Source: Pleurodeles waltl (taxonomy: Eukaryota; Chordata; Amphibia; Caudata; Salamandridae). Taken from it: a stretch of 64,000 nt of DNA. How positions within the stretch are numbered: position 1 is the stretch's first letter; every line of letters begins with the position of its first letter. Below, piece by piece: positions 45,885 to 57,934 of the stretch. The stretch spans positions 216,329,442 through 216,393,441 of the forward strand of contig NC_090450.1 of assembly GCF_031143425.1 (NCBI RefSeq), read 5' to 3'. Position numbers and translations under genes: made by a program. The notes below the pieces were generated by a model. The model was not told the DNA's origin and searched no databases. It was given only the letters and a program-made list of their open reading frames with translations.

Positions 45885-47240
45885 ACCCATGCCTAACTTC
45901 TTGCCTACCTCTCTCCATTTGTCTAGCCCTGTTTTTGCTGGTTTTAGGACTCTGCGTACTTTACTAGTGCTGACCAGTGCATGTGTCCTTATGTGTACTC
46001 TTCCGTAAACATAGTAACAGTGGCTCTTACCCAATTGGCATATTTAATTTACCTGTTAGTCTCTAGTAAAGTGCACTAGAGGTAACCAGGGCCTGTAAAT
46101 TAAATGCTACTAATGGGCCTGCAGCACTGATTGTGCCACCCACATAAGTAGCCCCTTAGCCATGTCTCAGGCCTGCCCTTGCCTGTGTGCAGTTTCACTA
46201 CCACTTCGACCTAGCATTTAAAACTAGTTGCCAAGCCTTAAACTCCCCCTTTTCTACATATAAGTCACCCCTAAGGTACACCCTAGGTAACCCATATGGC
46301 AGGGTGCTATGTAAGTAAAAGGCAGAGCATGTACTTATGTGTTTTACATGTTCCGGTAGTGAAAAAATCACAAATTTGTTTCTCACTACTGTGAGGCTTG
46401 CTCCTGTCCCAGGCCAGCATTAGAACTGTCCTTATATCCTTTAAGTGGTAGATTCTGATCTAAAAGCAGTAGCCCTGTCATGTTTAGTATGACCTGGATG
46501 GTAATAGCAAATCCTGCTTACTGGTGAAGTTGGATTTAATATTACTATTTTAAAAAATGCCACTTTTAGAAAGTGGGCAATTCACTGCACTTACTGCCAT
46601 CTGTGCCTTACAGCCTGTTTCCAATCCACGTCTGGTCTGTGCTGTTTGACAGCGCATTCCACCCAGACAACCGTGAAACCAAGGAAACTCAGTCACATCT
46701 GCTTACTGAATGGATCTGCCTGGGCAGGAAGGCTGGATGGGCTCTCACTTACACTTCAAAGACCAGTGACCTGCATTCACCCAAAGGACTGATACCCCCC
46801 ACAGGTATCCTGGCAGACAGGGCTTGGTTGAAAGGGGAATTTGTGCACTTCAAAACCACTCTTTGAAGCTTCCCCCACTTCAAAGGCATTTCTAAGTGTA
46901 TATACTTGTTCTCTGACTCTACCAAATCAGACACTTCTGGACCTGCAACTAGACTCTGTCAGAGGGACTACCTGGCGGGCCACATGACTCATCTGGACTG
47001 CTTTGCTAAGAAGGATTGCTACCCTGCTTGTTGCACTGCTGCTTGCTGCCCCCTGACTCTGCTGGAAGGACACTGCCTTCCCCACAAGTGCTCTCCAAGG
47101 GGTTGGATTGAGCTTACCTTCTGTTCTGAAAAATCACCACATCTTCTATCTATTCGATCGATGCAGTGTTTGCTGCTTTGTACCAGCATGCATGGTTTTT
47201 CAACTCATCATCCCTGGGCTTCAAAATATCCCTGCATCAC
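45885..47240 (+). repeat. Sense fragment of the TGTT...TACA LTR-like repeat
   Basis: Parallel to the copy at 129-2319 from its TGTTTTTGCTGGTTTTA part through CTCCAAGGGGTTGGATTGAGCTT. Both ends are missing. It abuts the Gmr1-type coding region, so it may mark where that element was cut. Confidence 0.55.
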
Positions 47241-47737
47241 ACTGAGGAACCAAGGCTGTGCTCCTGGAAATTGACACATCACCTTGTGGCATGCTCTGAG
47301 CAACACCTACTTGGCCATCAGTACCAAGCTACTGATGTCCATAACAACACTTTTAGCCACCCGATGGCTGTTGTGAATCTCAAATGGGGGTTACTAGTCC
47401 TAAAAAAGTTGCAGTATCCACTGACCTACTGAGTGTCTACTGGGCAATGATATGGAGACTTCAGCTTTGGCTAAAGTGGAGTTGGAGGCCCATGCAGCCA
47501 TGCTGGGCATTCGAGGGCAATCTTTGCTCTTTCCAGGGCTAAATCTAAGAAGCAAAAAGGACAGGGAAACTTGGATCCTGGAGCAATGGACCAAGTGCTC
47601 CCAAAAATTAGGGGTAGAAAGGGCAAACCCTTGTCCACTATCCATCCCTCTGTAGAAGATTCCCCTTTAGGTGGGAGGAGTCAACTCCTAGTGCAGACCC
47701 TACACCAGAGGAGCTTCAGACTGCTACAGCTGAACTC

Positions 47738-49020
47738 ATGGGTGCAGGGGGGCCTGCCAGGGAGGAACTGAGTGTGGCACAGCAGACCTGTCCCACACTA
47801 GAGGGTCTACAACAACAAGCTTTCAAGCAGCAAGCTGGAGATATCAGTGACTCACATAGAGTTTATTGGGAAAACAATCTCCTTTATACTGAAACAAGTG
47901 ACCCAAAGCCTGGTGCTACCAGGAGACTGGTCATTCCCTTGCAGTATAGGGAATTCCTTCTAACACTTGCACATGACATTGCCCTGGCTTGACATTTGGG
48001 GCACAATAAGACCTGGGACAGATGTGTCCCTCACTTTCACTGGCCTCACATGTCAGAGGCCACAAAAGAGTTCTGTCGCTCTTTTGTCACTTGCCAAGCC
48101 AGTGACAAAAGTTGTGGCACCCCAAAGGCACCCTTAATCCCACTGCCTGTGGTTGGGGTACCCTTTGAAAGGGTAGGGGGGTTGATATTGTTGCCCCTCT
48201 TGACCCACCAACTGCTTCTGGAAACAGATTCATCTTAGTGGTAGTGGGCCATGCCACCAGATATCCAGAAGACATCCCCTTAAGGACCACTACATCTCCT
48301 GCAGTAGCAAAGGCCCTCCTGGGAATATTTTCCAGAGTGGGCATCCCTAAAGAGGTTGTTTCAGACAGGGGTAGCAACTTCATGTCTCCATACTTAAAAG
48401 CAATGTGAAAGGAATGTGGTGTAGCCTATAAATTTACCACCATGTCACCCACAAACAAATGGACTGGTTGAAAGATTTAACAAAACTCTCAAAGGCATGA
48501 TCATGGGACTCTGAAAAACTCAGAAGAAGATGGGATGTCCTCCTGCCATGCTTACTTTTTGCCTACAGGGAGGTACCCCAGAAAGGAGTGGGCTACAGAC
48601 CCTTTGAACTCCTCTTTGGTCACCCTGTTAGGGGTCCACTTGAACTTGTCAAAGAGGGGTGCGAGCAACTCTTGAATTTCCCTAAACAAGACATTATGGA
48701 TTATGTGCTTGGCCTAAGATCAAGAATGGCTGAGTACATAAACAAGGCCACTAAATACCTTCAGGCCATCCAAGAGCTTCAAAAGCAATGGCATGACCAG
48801 AAAGCTGTCCTGACTGAGTACCACCCAGGACAGAAGGTGTGGGTATTGGACCCTGGGCACCAAGAGCACTTCAAGACAAATGGAGTGGACCACACATTAT
48901 TGTGGAAAAGAAGGGTGAGGTCACCTACTTAGTGGACCTTGAAACTTCAAGAATTTCCCTCAGGGTACTTTATGTCAACTGCCTGAAACCCTACTATGAT
49001 AGGGCAGATTTGCCCTTACC
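47738..49020 (+). pseudogene. Integrase domain of the Gmr1-type element
   Basis: The N-terminal zinc-binding part is seen as LTLAHD...HFHWPHM...CRSFVTCQ, interrupted by TGA at 47990-47992. The catalytic triad codons are present in shifted frames: first Asp at 48184-48186 in a VDIV context, second Asp at 48364-48366 in SDRGSNF, and Glu at 48470-48472 in GLVERFN. A chromodomain-free C-terminal part with FELLFGHPVRGPLELVKEG and NCLKPYYDR follows. At least one frameshift before the first Asp, a TGA near 48.41 kb and others break it. It continues into an acidic linker before RT. Confidence 0.82.
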
Positions 49021-50553
49021 CATGGCCACTGATGAGGGGCAGGAAGAAGATAGTGACCCTCTCCCTGACCTCTTCTCCAACACTGAAGCTGATGGCTCAG
49101 TGGAGGGGGTTTTCCTTGTAGACTGTCTTACAGCAGAGCAAAAGGAGGACTACAAGAACCGCCTAGGCCGATTTTCTGAACTCTTTTCACTCACACCTGG
49201 TCAGACTACTTGGAGTGAGCATACTATTGAAACTGGAGAGAGTTTGCCTGTCAAAAGTAAGATTTATAGGCAGCCTGACCATGCCAGAGACTGTATTAAA
49301 CCAGAGGTACAGAAATTGTTGGACCAAGGTGTCATTGAGCACTCAGACAGACCCTGGGCCAGCCCATTGGTGCTTGTCCCCAAATGTCATAGTTAAAATG
49401 GAAAAAGGTAAATTAGGTTTTGTGTTGTCTACAGAGGGCTCAATACAGTTACAAAAACAGATGCTCACCCTATACCCAGGGCAGATGAGCTGAAAGATAC
49501 AATGGCATCTGCAAAGTACCTGAGCACCTTTGACTTGACTGCAGGTTATTGGCAGATCAAACTATCAGAGGATGCTAAAACAAAGACTGTATTTTCAACC
49601 ATTGTAGGGCATTATCAATTCACAGTTATGCCCTTTGGTCTGAAAAATGCACCTACCACGTTCCAAAGGCTGGTGAACACAGTCCTCCAAAGTCTGGAAG
49701 CATTCAGTACATAATATCTAGATGATATTGCTGTATTTATCTCTACCTGGGATGACCACCTTCTCCACCTGTGGAAAGTTTTGGAGACCCTGCAAAAGGC
49801 AGACCACACTATCAAGGCTTTTAAATTTCAGTTAGGTCAGGGAAAAGTGATTTATCTAGGACACCTAGTTGGTGGGGAACAGATTGAACCACTACAGGGG
49901 AAGATCCAAACAATTTTAGACTGAGTTCCCCTTACTACTCAGGCCCAGGTCAGAGCCTTTCTTGGTATCACTTGGTATTACAGGAGGTTCATTAAGAGCT
50001 ATAGCTCCATTGTTGCCCATCTTAAATACCTCACCTCTAAGAAAATGCCCAACAAGGTATTATGGACAGCCAGCTTTCAAAACGTTTTTGAGGAGCTTAA
50101 GTAGGCTATGTGTAATGCACCTGTCCAAAAAAGCCCAAAGTACTAAAAATAAATCATTGTCCTGACATGTGCTTCTGAACTGGGGGTTTGGGCGATGATT
50201 TCAGAACTAAACTCAAAGGCCTAGGATCAACCTGTTGCTTTTATCAGTAGGAGGTTGACCCCTAGAGAAAAGCGTTGGTCAGCCATAGAGAGGGAGGCCT
50301 ATGCTGTGGTCTGGGCCCTGAGAAGTTGAGACCATACTTATTTGGGACTCACTTCATAGTTCAGACAGACCACAGACCTCTCTTATGGTTAAAACAGATG
50401 AAAGGAGAAAACCCTAAATTGTTGAGGTGGTCCAGTTCTCTACAGGGAATGGACTTTACAGTAGAAAGTAAACCTGGGAGTCACCACTCCAATGCAGATG
50501 GACTCTCCAGGTATTTCCACTTAGACAATGAAGACACTTCTGGGCAAGGTTAA
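49021..50553 (+). pseudogene. Reverse transcriptase and RNase H of the Gmr1-type element
   Basis: A linker with LTAEQKEDYKNRLGRFSELF leads to RT: DQGVIEHSDRPWASPLVLVPK (near 49.33-49.39 kb; split afterwards), then the LSTFDLTAGYWQIKL block, the MPFGLKNAPTTFQRL block and the YLDD active site at 49715-49726, preceded by a TAA. RNase H follows with FIVQTDHRPLLWL and SRYF near its end. Frames change several times and stops occur at the YLDD border and near 49.92 and 50.10 kb. The domains are typical of gypsy elements and the copy is dead. Confidence 0.85.
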
Positions 50554-51311
50554 CCCCCCTCGTTTGGGGAGGGTTGTGTAGGAAAGTACCATCCTTCTTT
50601 GCATGTTACCCCCAATTTCTACCTGTTTGTCAGTGTGTTTTTACTGTCTCACTGGAATCCTGCTAGTTAGGACCCCACTGCTCTCGAATTGTGGCCTATA
50701 TGTCAGTATATTTTACTGTATTATTAGTATGCTTGAGTGTGACACTGGAATCCTGCTAAACAGAATTCCAGTGCCTATGCTCTTTCTGTTTCCAAATTTG
50801 TCACTGTAGCCTAGTGACACCGTATTCCACTTGATTGGCACACTGGACCCCCCTTATAAGTCCCTAGTATATGGTACCTAGGTACCCAGGGCATTGGGGT
50901 ACCAGGAGATCCTTATGGGCTGCAGTATTTATTTTGCCGCCCATAAGGAGCTCACACAAACACTCCTTGAGGACTGCCACTGCAGCCTGATTGAAATAGT
51001 GCAAGCACTATTTCACAGCCATTTTCACTGCACCAGGTAACTTATAAGTCACCTACATGTCTAACCTTCAGTTGCTGAATTCTAGGGTCAAAGTTACTGT
51101 GTGTGAGTGCAACCTTGCACTAGCAAAGGTGCTCCCACCTTGTCAAGAGCCAATTCCCCGGACTTCGTGAGTGCGGGGACACCATTATACGCGTGCACTG
51201 CATATATGTCTATACATATATGCAGCGTCACAATGGTAACGCCAAATATGGCCATATGAGGTGTCTATGATTGTGAAATTGAACCCCAATCCAAATCTGG
51301 TATTAGGGGGC

Positions 51312-53768
51312 TGTGAAAGAACAGCCCTGATTGCAGAGGCCCCCTAACTTTTTGTCCCCATTTTTCACTTTTTGTTGGTGTTTTCCTGACCCTGATGGTG
51401 CCCTGGGTACTGCTAATCAGTCCCAGGGCCAGTGCTCTGTGCAAAGTGGATATGCAAATTAGGCAAATTATAATTGGCAAACTTAACCTACCAATAAGTC
51501 CCTAGTATATGGTAGGGCATGGAGGTTTAGGGACCCCAGCATAGATAGTGCCCCCATAGGTGCACTGCTGAGGTGCCCAGTGTAATTTTAAAGGCAGCCC
51601 TGCTTTGCCGGCTGCTTTTAAATTAAAGTTACATACAAATTCGACTTATGAATTAAAAGTAGTTCCAAAGTCTCAAACTACCTTATTTTTACATATATGT
51701 CACCCCTAAGGTGTGCCCTATGTACATCTAGGGCTGGGTGCCATGTAACTATAAGCCGGTACCTTATAAAAATAGTTTTATAAGACCTGGTGAGGTAAAA
51801 CAGCCAAATTCATTTTTCCCTCACTGTAGGAAAGGGCCTCCATAGGCTAGTAGGGGGAGACTATTTAAATTTTAAAAGTCCCCTTAAGTAACAGATACCA
51901 CAAGTTTGTTATCAAATTAATTGTTTTAATAAATCCCACAACTTCCAGTTGTGGGATTTAATATAACTTGTTCAGAAAAAGAGTTTTAGACTTCACCTGA
52001 AAAGTTGCCAGTTTGCTGCTTTGCTCTGATTGGCCAGCCTCTGGCAGCCTGGTCTGGTTGCCTTGCTGAGGTGTGAAGTGGTCTGGCTCAACAACAAAGA
52101 GATGTGCCTTGGGGAGGAGATCTCCCCTCAGCAGATGGGGAAGCAGGAAGGGGGAGGGCTGCCAAACTGGTCTTCAAAGCCAGGGAAGGACATTTGGAGC
52201 AACCCAGCAACACTCTCACATCCTGCAAACCCAGACAATTAGGTGCCCCCTTGATTAGATTAGGAGAGGGCAGGAGAGGGGTGTGTTTAGGATTTTTAGC
52301 TACACCAGTGGGTGGGCTCAGCCAGATGTAACCTCTAAAAATCACTTTCAGCCATGATGGATTTTTTAGGAACGTTGCTCCCTGGGATTGAGTTTTGCCA
52401 CACTTCCCAGGAAGAGGTCATCACTGGGGGAAGGACCCTGCCTGTGATTGGAGAACCAGGATCCCCCTGTTTTTCACCAAAGAGCAAGGATAAAACTGGC
52501 AGACCTGCACCCACATCTCAGTTGCCTACCAGATCCCTACCAGGAAGAACTACAGAAGAAGAAGGACTGCCCAGCTGGACCCCTGGCCTGCACCTGGACA
52601 CTGCACTCTGGAGGACTGCCCCAGCTACTCACTTGGGCTTCACCACAAGAAGGACTTTGCTTGGCTTCAACTGGTTCGAGGAGGGACTCTCTGTTTGCTA
52701 CAGGTGACAACTTGCTGACTAGAGTCCCCTGCAGCAACTCCTGAAGATACCAACCAGCTGACCACTGTCCAGTGGCCAAAAAGGAGTTTGCACCAGGTGC
52801 ACTCTGGGAGTTGTAGTCCGCACCCTCATGGAGCATCGCAGAGCTTCTGGAACCTTGGGGTGAACTGTGGACCTCAAAAGAACCTTAAAAGAACATCTGG
52901 AAAAAGATCCAGAAGTTTGTAGAAGTTTGGAGAACTTCTGGAGAAAGCTTAATAGAGGGACCGACCTGCCGTGGTAACTCTAGCCGGCTTGCCTCAACCG
53001 TGACCTGGCCTGACTTTCAAGTTGGTCCCGGTGAAGAAAATCTCCAAAAAAGTGACTATGTTTGAACGTAGGAAGTTGACCCGGACCTCCCAGTCATTGT
53101 ATCCGAAGAGGGCTCCAAGGACGTCGGATCAAGATTCAGGTTTGCCCTAGTCGAAGGATTTTCCCCTAAAAAAATCAACTAAGTCCGAAGGTAAAAATCC
53201 CCAGTGAGGGCTCCTGTGACGCGTATCCGAGGAAGAGTTCCAGGAGGTTGGATTGGACTGGTAGGTTTGTCCCGCTGAAGAAAATCTCCAGAAAAACAAC
53301 TAAGTCCTAAGGTAAACTTTTGACCGGGGCCTCCCGCGGGCTGTAGCTGAGCCGGGCTCCATCATGGTCGGCCTTAAACTTTGACTTTGCCCCGGTCGAG
53401 GTGCGACCAGATGACCAGATTGGAGCTTTTCGTTTCTATGCGGTAGAAAGCATTAATTCTTCAAAAATTCATATCTCTGGTTCACCTCATCAGATTCTAT
53501 TCATTTTGGTGTAATTTTAAAGCTACAAATATTCCCTATTTTTATAAATTGATTTTGGATTTTAAAACTGTTCCTGTGTTTTATTTAATTACTGTTTGAA
53601 ATGCTTTGTGCTTTGTCTCCTATGTTAAGCCTTGTCGCTCATTGCCAAGCTACCAAGTGTTGAGCTAGGTTTAATTTACTGACACCTAACTGGACCTAAG
53701 TGAAGGTTAGTGGCCTATTGCTAAGTGTAGGTACTTACCTGTCCTTACCAATGAACCATTTTCCAACA
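51312..53768 (+). mobile_element. Nested solo LTR of another family, TSD GGGGC
   Basis: 2,457 bp from TGTGAAAGAACAGCCC to CCATTTTCCAACA. GGGGC is present on both sides (51307-51311 and 53769-53773). Removing it rejoins the host LTR exactly as the equivalent point reads in the other copy (near 59.39 kb). The interior has no reading frame of a retroelement protein. Confidence 0.88.
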
Positions 53769-54296
53769 GGGGCCATTCCATGCACCCTTGGGGATCCACC
53801 ATGGACCCCCAGTACTGCCAAACAAGCTCTCTGAGGTTTGCACTGCTGCCCCAGCTGCTGCCACCTCACAGACAGATTTCTTCCCTCCTGGGGATTGAGC
53901 AGCTCATTCCCAGGAAGGCAGAACAATGCATTTTCTTTAGGAGAGGGTGTTACACCCTCTCTCACTGGAAATAGGTGTTAAGGGCATGGGAGAGGTATCC
54001 ACCAGAGCCTCTGGAAATGCTTTGAAGGGCACAAACGGTGCTGTCCTTGCATAATCCAGTTTACACCGGTTCAGGGACTCCCAGTCCCTGCTCTGGCGAC
54101 AAACTGGTCAAAGGAAAGGGGAGGGAGCACTCCCCTGTTCATCACGTCCGAGGGGTGGTGCCCAGATCTCCTCCAGAGTGTCCCTGGGCTTGTTTTCAGG
54201 ATGGTCAGGAAAATTTGGGAACATCTGAGTGGCCAGTGCCAGCAGGTAACGTAAGCAACCCTTCCTCATAGTTACCTGGTGAGGTGGCCAATCCCC

Positions 54297-55240
54297 AAAT
54301 GCAAAAACAACAGTTGATGGATGGAATGTAGACCAAATAAAACATTCACCCCCAGTCACAGATCTGGGTTTCATCCATCAGTTTTCTTTGCTCACCATGC
54401 CATTCTAGTTTGAACCCAGCCGTATGCAAATCAGTTTTGACCCTGTTCTCCATGGGAACAGTCCAGCTTGTACTGCCGGCTAGGTCCTCCCTGAACCAGA
54501 AACAAGCATCCTGGGACCAGTTTTGGGGTATCACTCCTCTTCAGCCAGGTTATCTTGAATCTGGTGGCATAGTGAGCACGGGACCCACGTCTGGGCATGG
54601 AACAATGGATTACACCCAGATCTGTGACTGGGGGTGAGTGTTTGAAAAGTTACAACACTCTGTCCATCATCCTTTTGTGTTGCTAGAGTTGCTCTAAGTG
54701 GGAAGGGTATGCCCAGACGTGGGTCCCTTGCTCACTGTGCCACTAGATTCAAGCTAGTCTGGCTGATGAAGGGTGATACCCTGAAACCGATCCTAGGATG
54801 CTTGTTTCTGGTCCAGGGAGTGCCTGGTCTGGCTGTTAGGGCTGGGGTGGCATGGTGAGCAAAAGAATGATGGATTAAATCCAGATCTGTTACTGAGGCT
54901 GAGTGTTTGAAAAGTTTCAACACTCTGTCCATCATCTTTTTGTGTTGATAAAGTTGCCTTAAGTGGGAAAGGTATGCCCAGACGTGGGTCCCTTGAACCC
55001 TGTGCCACTGGATTCAAGATAGCCTGGCTGATGAAGTGTGATTCCCAGAATCCAGTCCTAAGATGCTTGTTTACGGTCCAGCGTGGACCTGGCCTGGCAG
55101 CTTTGGCTGGACAGTTCCCATAGGGAACAGGGTCAAGACTGATTTCCATATGGCTGGGTCCAAACTGGGGTGGCATGGTAAGCAAAAGAACGATGGATTA
55201 AACCCAGATCTGTGACTGGGGGTGAGTGTTGATATAGGCG
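54297..55240. mobile_element. Element built of one inverted and two direct ~270-330-bp units
   Basis: Three related units lie in a row. The first (54.34-54.60 kb) is the reverse complement of the other two (54.70-54.97 and 54.97-55.23 kb). Shared landmarks are GGTATGCCCAGACGTGGGTCCC, GGATGCTTGTTTC, CAGATCTGTGACTGGGGGTGAG and GGATGGAT or GATGGATTAAA. The outer ends form inverted repeats (ACCCCCAGTCACAGATCTGGG versus its complement). The host LTR resumes after a repeated CAATCCCC, which could be a target duplication. It has no protein-coding capacity. Class unknown. Confidence 0.7.
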
Positions 55241-56827
55241 GTCAATCCCCCTCTCAGGACCTTTTAGGGTCTCTCCTGTGGGTGTTTCCTCAGATTTGAT
55301 TTTGCAAGATTCCAGCAGGACTCCTCTGCAACCTCTACTTCACCTTCTTCCATCGGATCAACCGCAGAACTGCTCCAGGAACTCTTCAACTGCAACAAAG
55401 TATCCAAGAGGCTACTGCAACTCTGTAACTCCAGCTCTTGCCAGCAACGGCAACAGTTTCTAGGTTGTGAATGCTCTGAGAACTGCCTGTCTTCGTCCTG
55501 CACTAGAAGGACCAAATGAATCTCCTGTGGAGTGACAGAGTCACTTCCCTGCTTCAACAGGCACCGCTCTGCAGCGACAACCGGTACTCTGGGACTCCTC
55601 TTGTGTTGAAGAGCATGATCCCTGGAACACAGGTAGTGGACCAAAGTGATCCTGACTGTCCAAAGGTCCAGCTGTCCAAATTTGGTATAGGTAAGGGCTT
55701 GCCTCTTCGAGCCAGAGGGTATCCATGTACACCGTGTGTTTTGAATCTCCTAGGGCTTCTGTGTGCTTCTTCTAGAAATCCTTTGTGCACAGTGTAGCCC
55801 AGGTCCTCATCAATCTATTCTGTGAAGCTCAGATCCCTGAGTTGTTATCCTGAGGGATCTCTTTGTGTAATGCTGCAACAACTGAATTTTGCAACTCCTT
55901 TGTCCCCATGTCCTGGGACTCCTGTGGGTTCTGCCTGGCCTTCTGAGGGCTCTCTATATTGCTGAGAGCCCCCGCTGTCTCCTCAGTCCAAGTTGATACC
56001 CCCAAGTCCCTCCTGGGCCCAGGTAGCACCTTTTCCCCCCGACCGCAACATTTGCGTGAGCGAATGCTTTTTGGCAGAATCCAATATCAAAAACCAGCCT
56101 GCATCCGACGACTCAACGTGGGACATCTCTTGCACCAAGCAGGAACCCACAGCTGTCTTCTTTGGTGCATTTCTGACTTTTTTGTTCCAACCAGAGAAAC
56201 CACTTTTACACCTTCATCCGGGTTAGCAGGGACTCCTGTTCTTCGTGGACTCTTCATCTGTTCGTGGACTTGGTCTCCTCACTCCACAGGTCTTCAGGTC
56301 CAGGAATCCATCATTGGTGTCTTGAAGTCTTGCTTGGTTTTTGCATAATCCTTTACCATGACTCCTAGTGTGTTCTGAGGAAACTTGCTGTACTTTACTT
56401 CTGTCTTCCTGGGCTCTGGGGTGGGGTACTTAACTTACCCTTGGTGTTTTCTTACACTCCCAGTGCCCCTCAACACACTATTCTCACCTAGTTGGGGAAC
56501 TGACTTTCACATTCCACTATTTTAGTATATGGTTTTGTGACTGTGTACTTACCTGATTTTGGTTACTAGTGTACATTTTATGTGTTTTACTTACCTCCTA
56601 AGGGAGTTAGCCTCTAAGATATAACACTGTGAAAGTACTGCGTGACTACAGTAGTATTGCAAGAGATTTGCATGTCTCCTAGTTCAGCCTTGGCTGATCT
56701 GCCTACAGCTACCTCTAGACAGCCTGGCTTCTAGACACTGCCTACATTTCACTAATAAGGGATAACTCAACCTGGTATAAGCTAAGTACCATAGGTACCC
56801 TCTTCAATCCAAGCCATCCTCCTACAT

Positions 56828-56845
56828 TGGTGGCAGCGGTGGGAT
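56828..56845 (+). other. Primer-binding site, tRNA-Leu type
   Basis: TGGTGGCAGCGGTGGGAT, one base after the LTR. It matches the complement of the 3' end of vertebrate tRNA-Leu(AAG) over 18 bases (from memory). It shows that the LTR to its left is used here as a 5' LTR of a second element copy. Confidence 0.82.
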
Positions 56846-57028
56846 ACATGCTTGGAATTGCCTTATCACTCTGTCACTGGTGCTTTCCACAAGTACGTAT
56901 TCTCTGCACTTAGAGCTATACATGAGTATAATAACTAGCAGTCTCACTTTCACTCTTAAACTTCTAAAAAGGTAGATAAAGTAGTTATTTTTCTTTTTCA
57001 CAACTTTAACCTAACTTTTTCTATCACT

Positions 57029-57930
57029 ATGTCTTCTATTGAGGTCAACCCTAGGGTTATCAAGACAACTTATGAGAACCTTAACTGTAGAAGCCTCAGG
57101 AGGCGGTGCTTAGAGAGAAGCTTAGGGACTGGGAAGAACCCCAATAAGGATTTCCTCTTAAATCTCCTCTTGCAAGATGACGAGGAGCATTCTGATGATC
57201 AAGTATAGCCAGAGGAGGAGGTTGAGGGAGATTCTAACTAGGTAAATTCAGGAGAGGGTCCTGAATATCCAGGGGAGGGTCCTTCCACAGATCTTTCCAT
57301 TAACAAACCTCCTAGTGTTGCTGAAATTGGGAAGGGGCCATACACAGGTACGGCACCCGCCACACCTAGAGTGCAGGTCCCTAGGGTTACACAGGTTAGG
57401 GAAAGATCAACCTCTGCTCATTCCCATGTCACCTCTGTCTCAGAGGTGTCCCACCCATCCAAAACTGAGGACAACACCCTAGATAGGGAACTCAGAAAGC
57501 TGAGGTTAGAGGAGGCCAGACTGATGCTGCAACAGCAGCTGTTGGCCTTAGAAAGGGAATCCCTAGCTGTGGAAAGGGATATATAGTGGTTGGGGTTAGT
57601 TCCCCATGGTGACAGCAGCAACAGCTGTTTTAGAAATTACAATGTCAGAGAAAACACATTTGGTTCTAGAAACTTGCATAAAAGTGTTCCCCCTTACAAG
57701 GAGGGGGATGACATATACAAGTGGTTTGCTGCACCTGAGAGGACCTGTAAAGTTCAGAGGACCCCTTAGGTACTGTGGGCTGCTATTCTGTGGTTGTCCT
57801 TCTCTTGCAAGGGGAGATATAGACTTCTTACTGTCAGAGAAGATGATTCAGATAATTACAATGTTCTCAAGACTGCACGCTTGGATGGATTTGGCTTAAC
57901 CACTGAACAATATAGGATTATTATGTAGGT
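57029..57930 (+). pseudogene. gag remnant of the second Gmr1-type copy
   Basis: From ATG at 57029-57031 the frame reads an acidic, basic-patched N-terminal region, with TAG stops near 57.21 and 57.24 kb, and then a Pro/Gly-rich section. A coiled-coil with repeated Leu/Arg/Glu follows (about 57.48-57.58 kb; phrases LRKLRLEEARLMLQQQL and LALERESLAVERD), then a stop. Shifted frames beyond this contain a YKEGDDIYKWF-like segment. The sequence then jumps directly into LTR sequence near 57.93 kb, so capsid-to-pol is missing. Typical position and composition for a gypsy Gag; no zinc knuckle was seen. Confidence 0.6.
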
Positions 57931-57934
57931 TAGT

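Larger units (their letters stand above)
47440..50576 (+). mobile_element. Gmr1-type Ty3/gypsy retrotransposon, 5'-truncated internal region
   Basis: Domain order on the plus strand is integrase (47.75-48.95 kb), then reverse transcriptase (49.2-49.95 kb), then RNase H (50.2-50.55 kb), then a purine tract and LTR. Integrase before RT is the hallmark of the Gmr1-like group of deuterostome gypsy elements; ordinary gypsy elements and retroviruses have it last. No gag or protease is visible upstream, where an LTR-like fragment of another family begins. Several stops and shifts make it inactive. Confidence 0.88.
50577..56826 (+). mobile_element. Gmr1-type LTR with two nested insertions
   Basis: It starts TGTAGGAAAGTACC just after the purine tract GTTTGGGGAGGG and ends CCATCCTCCTACA just before a tRNA-Leu primer site. 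Without the nested LTR (51312-53768) and the inverted/direct repeat element (about 54297-55240) it is about 2.84 kb, close to the 3,037-bp solo copy at 58587-61623, with which it aligns throughout. It lacks the CACTAAAATAAAGTACC polyadenylation segment that the other copies have near their 3' end. Confidence 0.82.

Noticed and set aside
45094..45967. Long ORFs (200 and 233 codons) near 45 kb
   Set aside because: They run through CA/CCCA low-complexity sequence in a non-autonomous element and encode His/Thr/Pro repeats.
55264..55644. 126-codon minus ORF in the Gmr1-type LTR, and similar ones at 60.4-60.8 kb
   Set aside because: Not conserved between LTR copies in frame or length.
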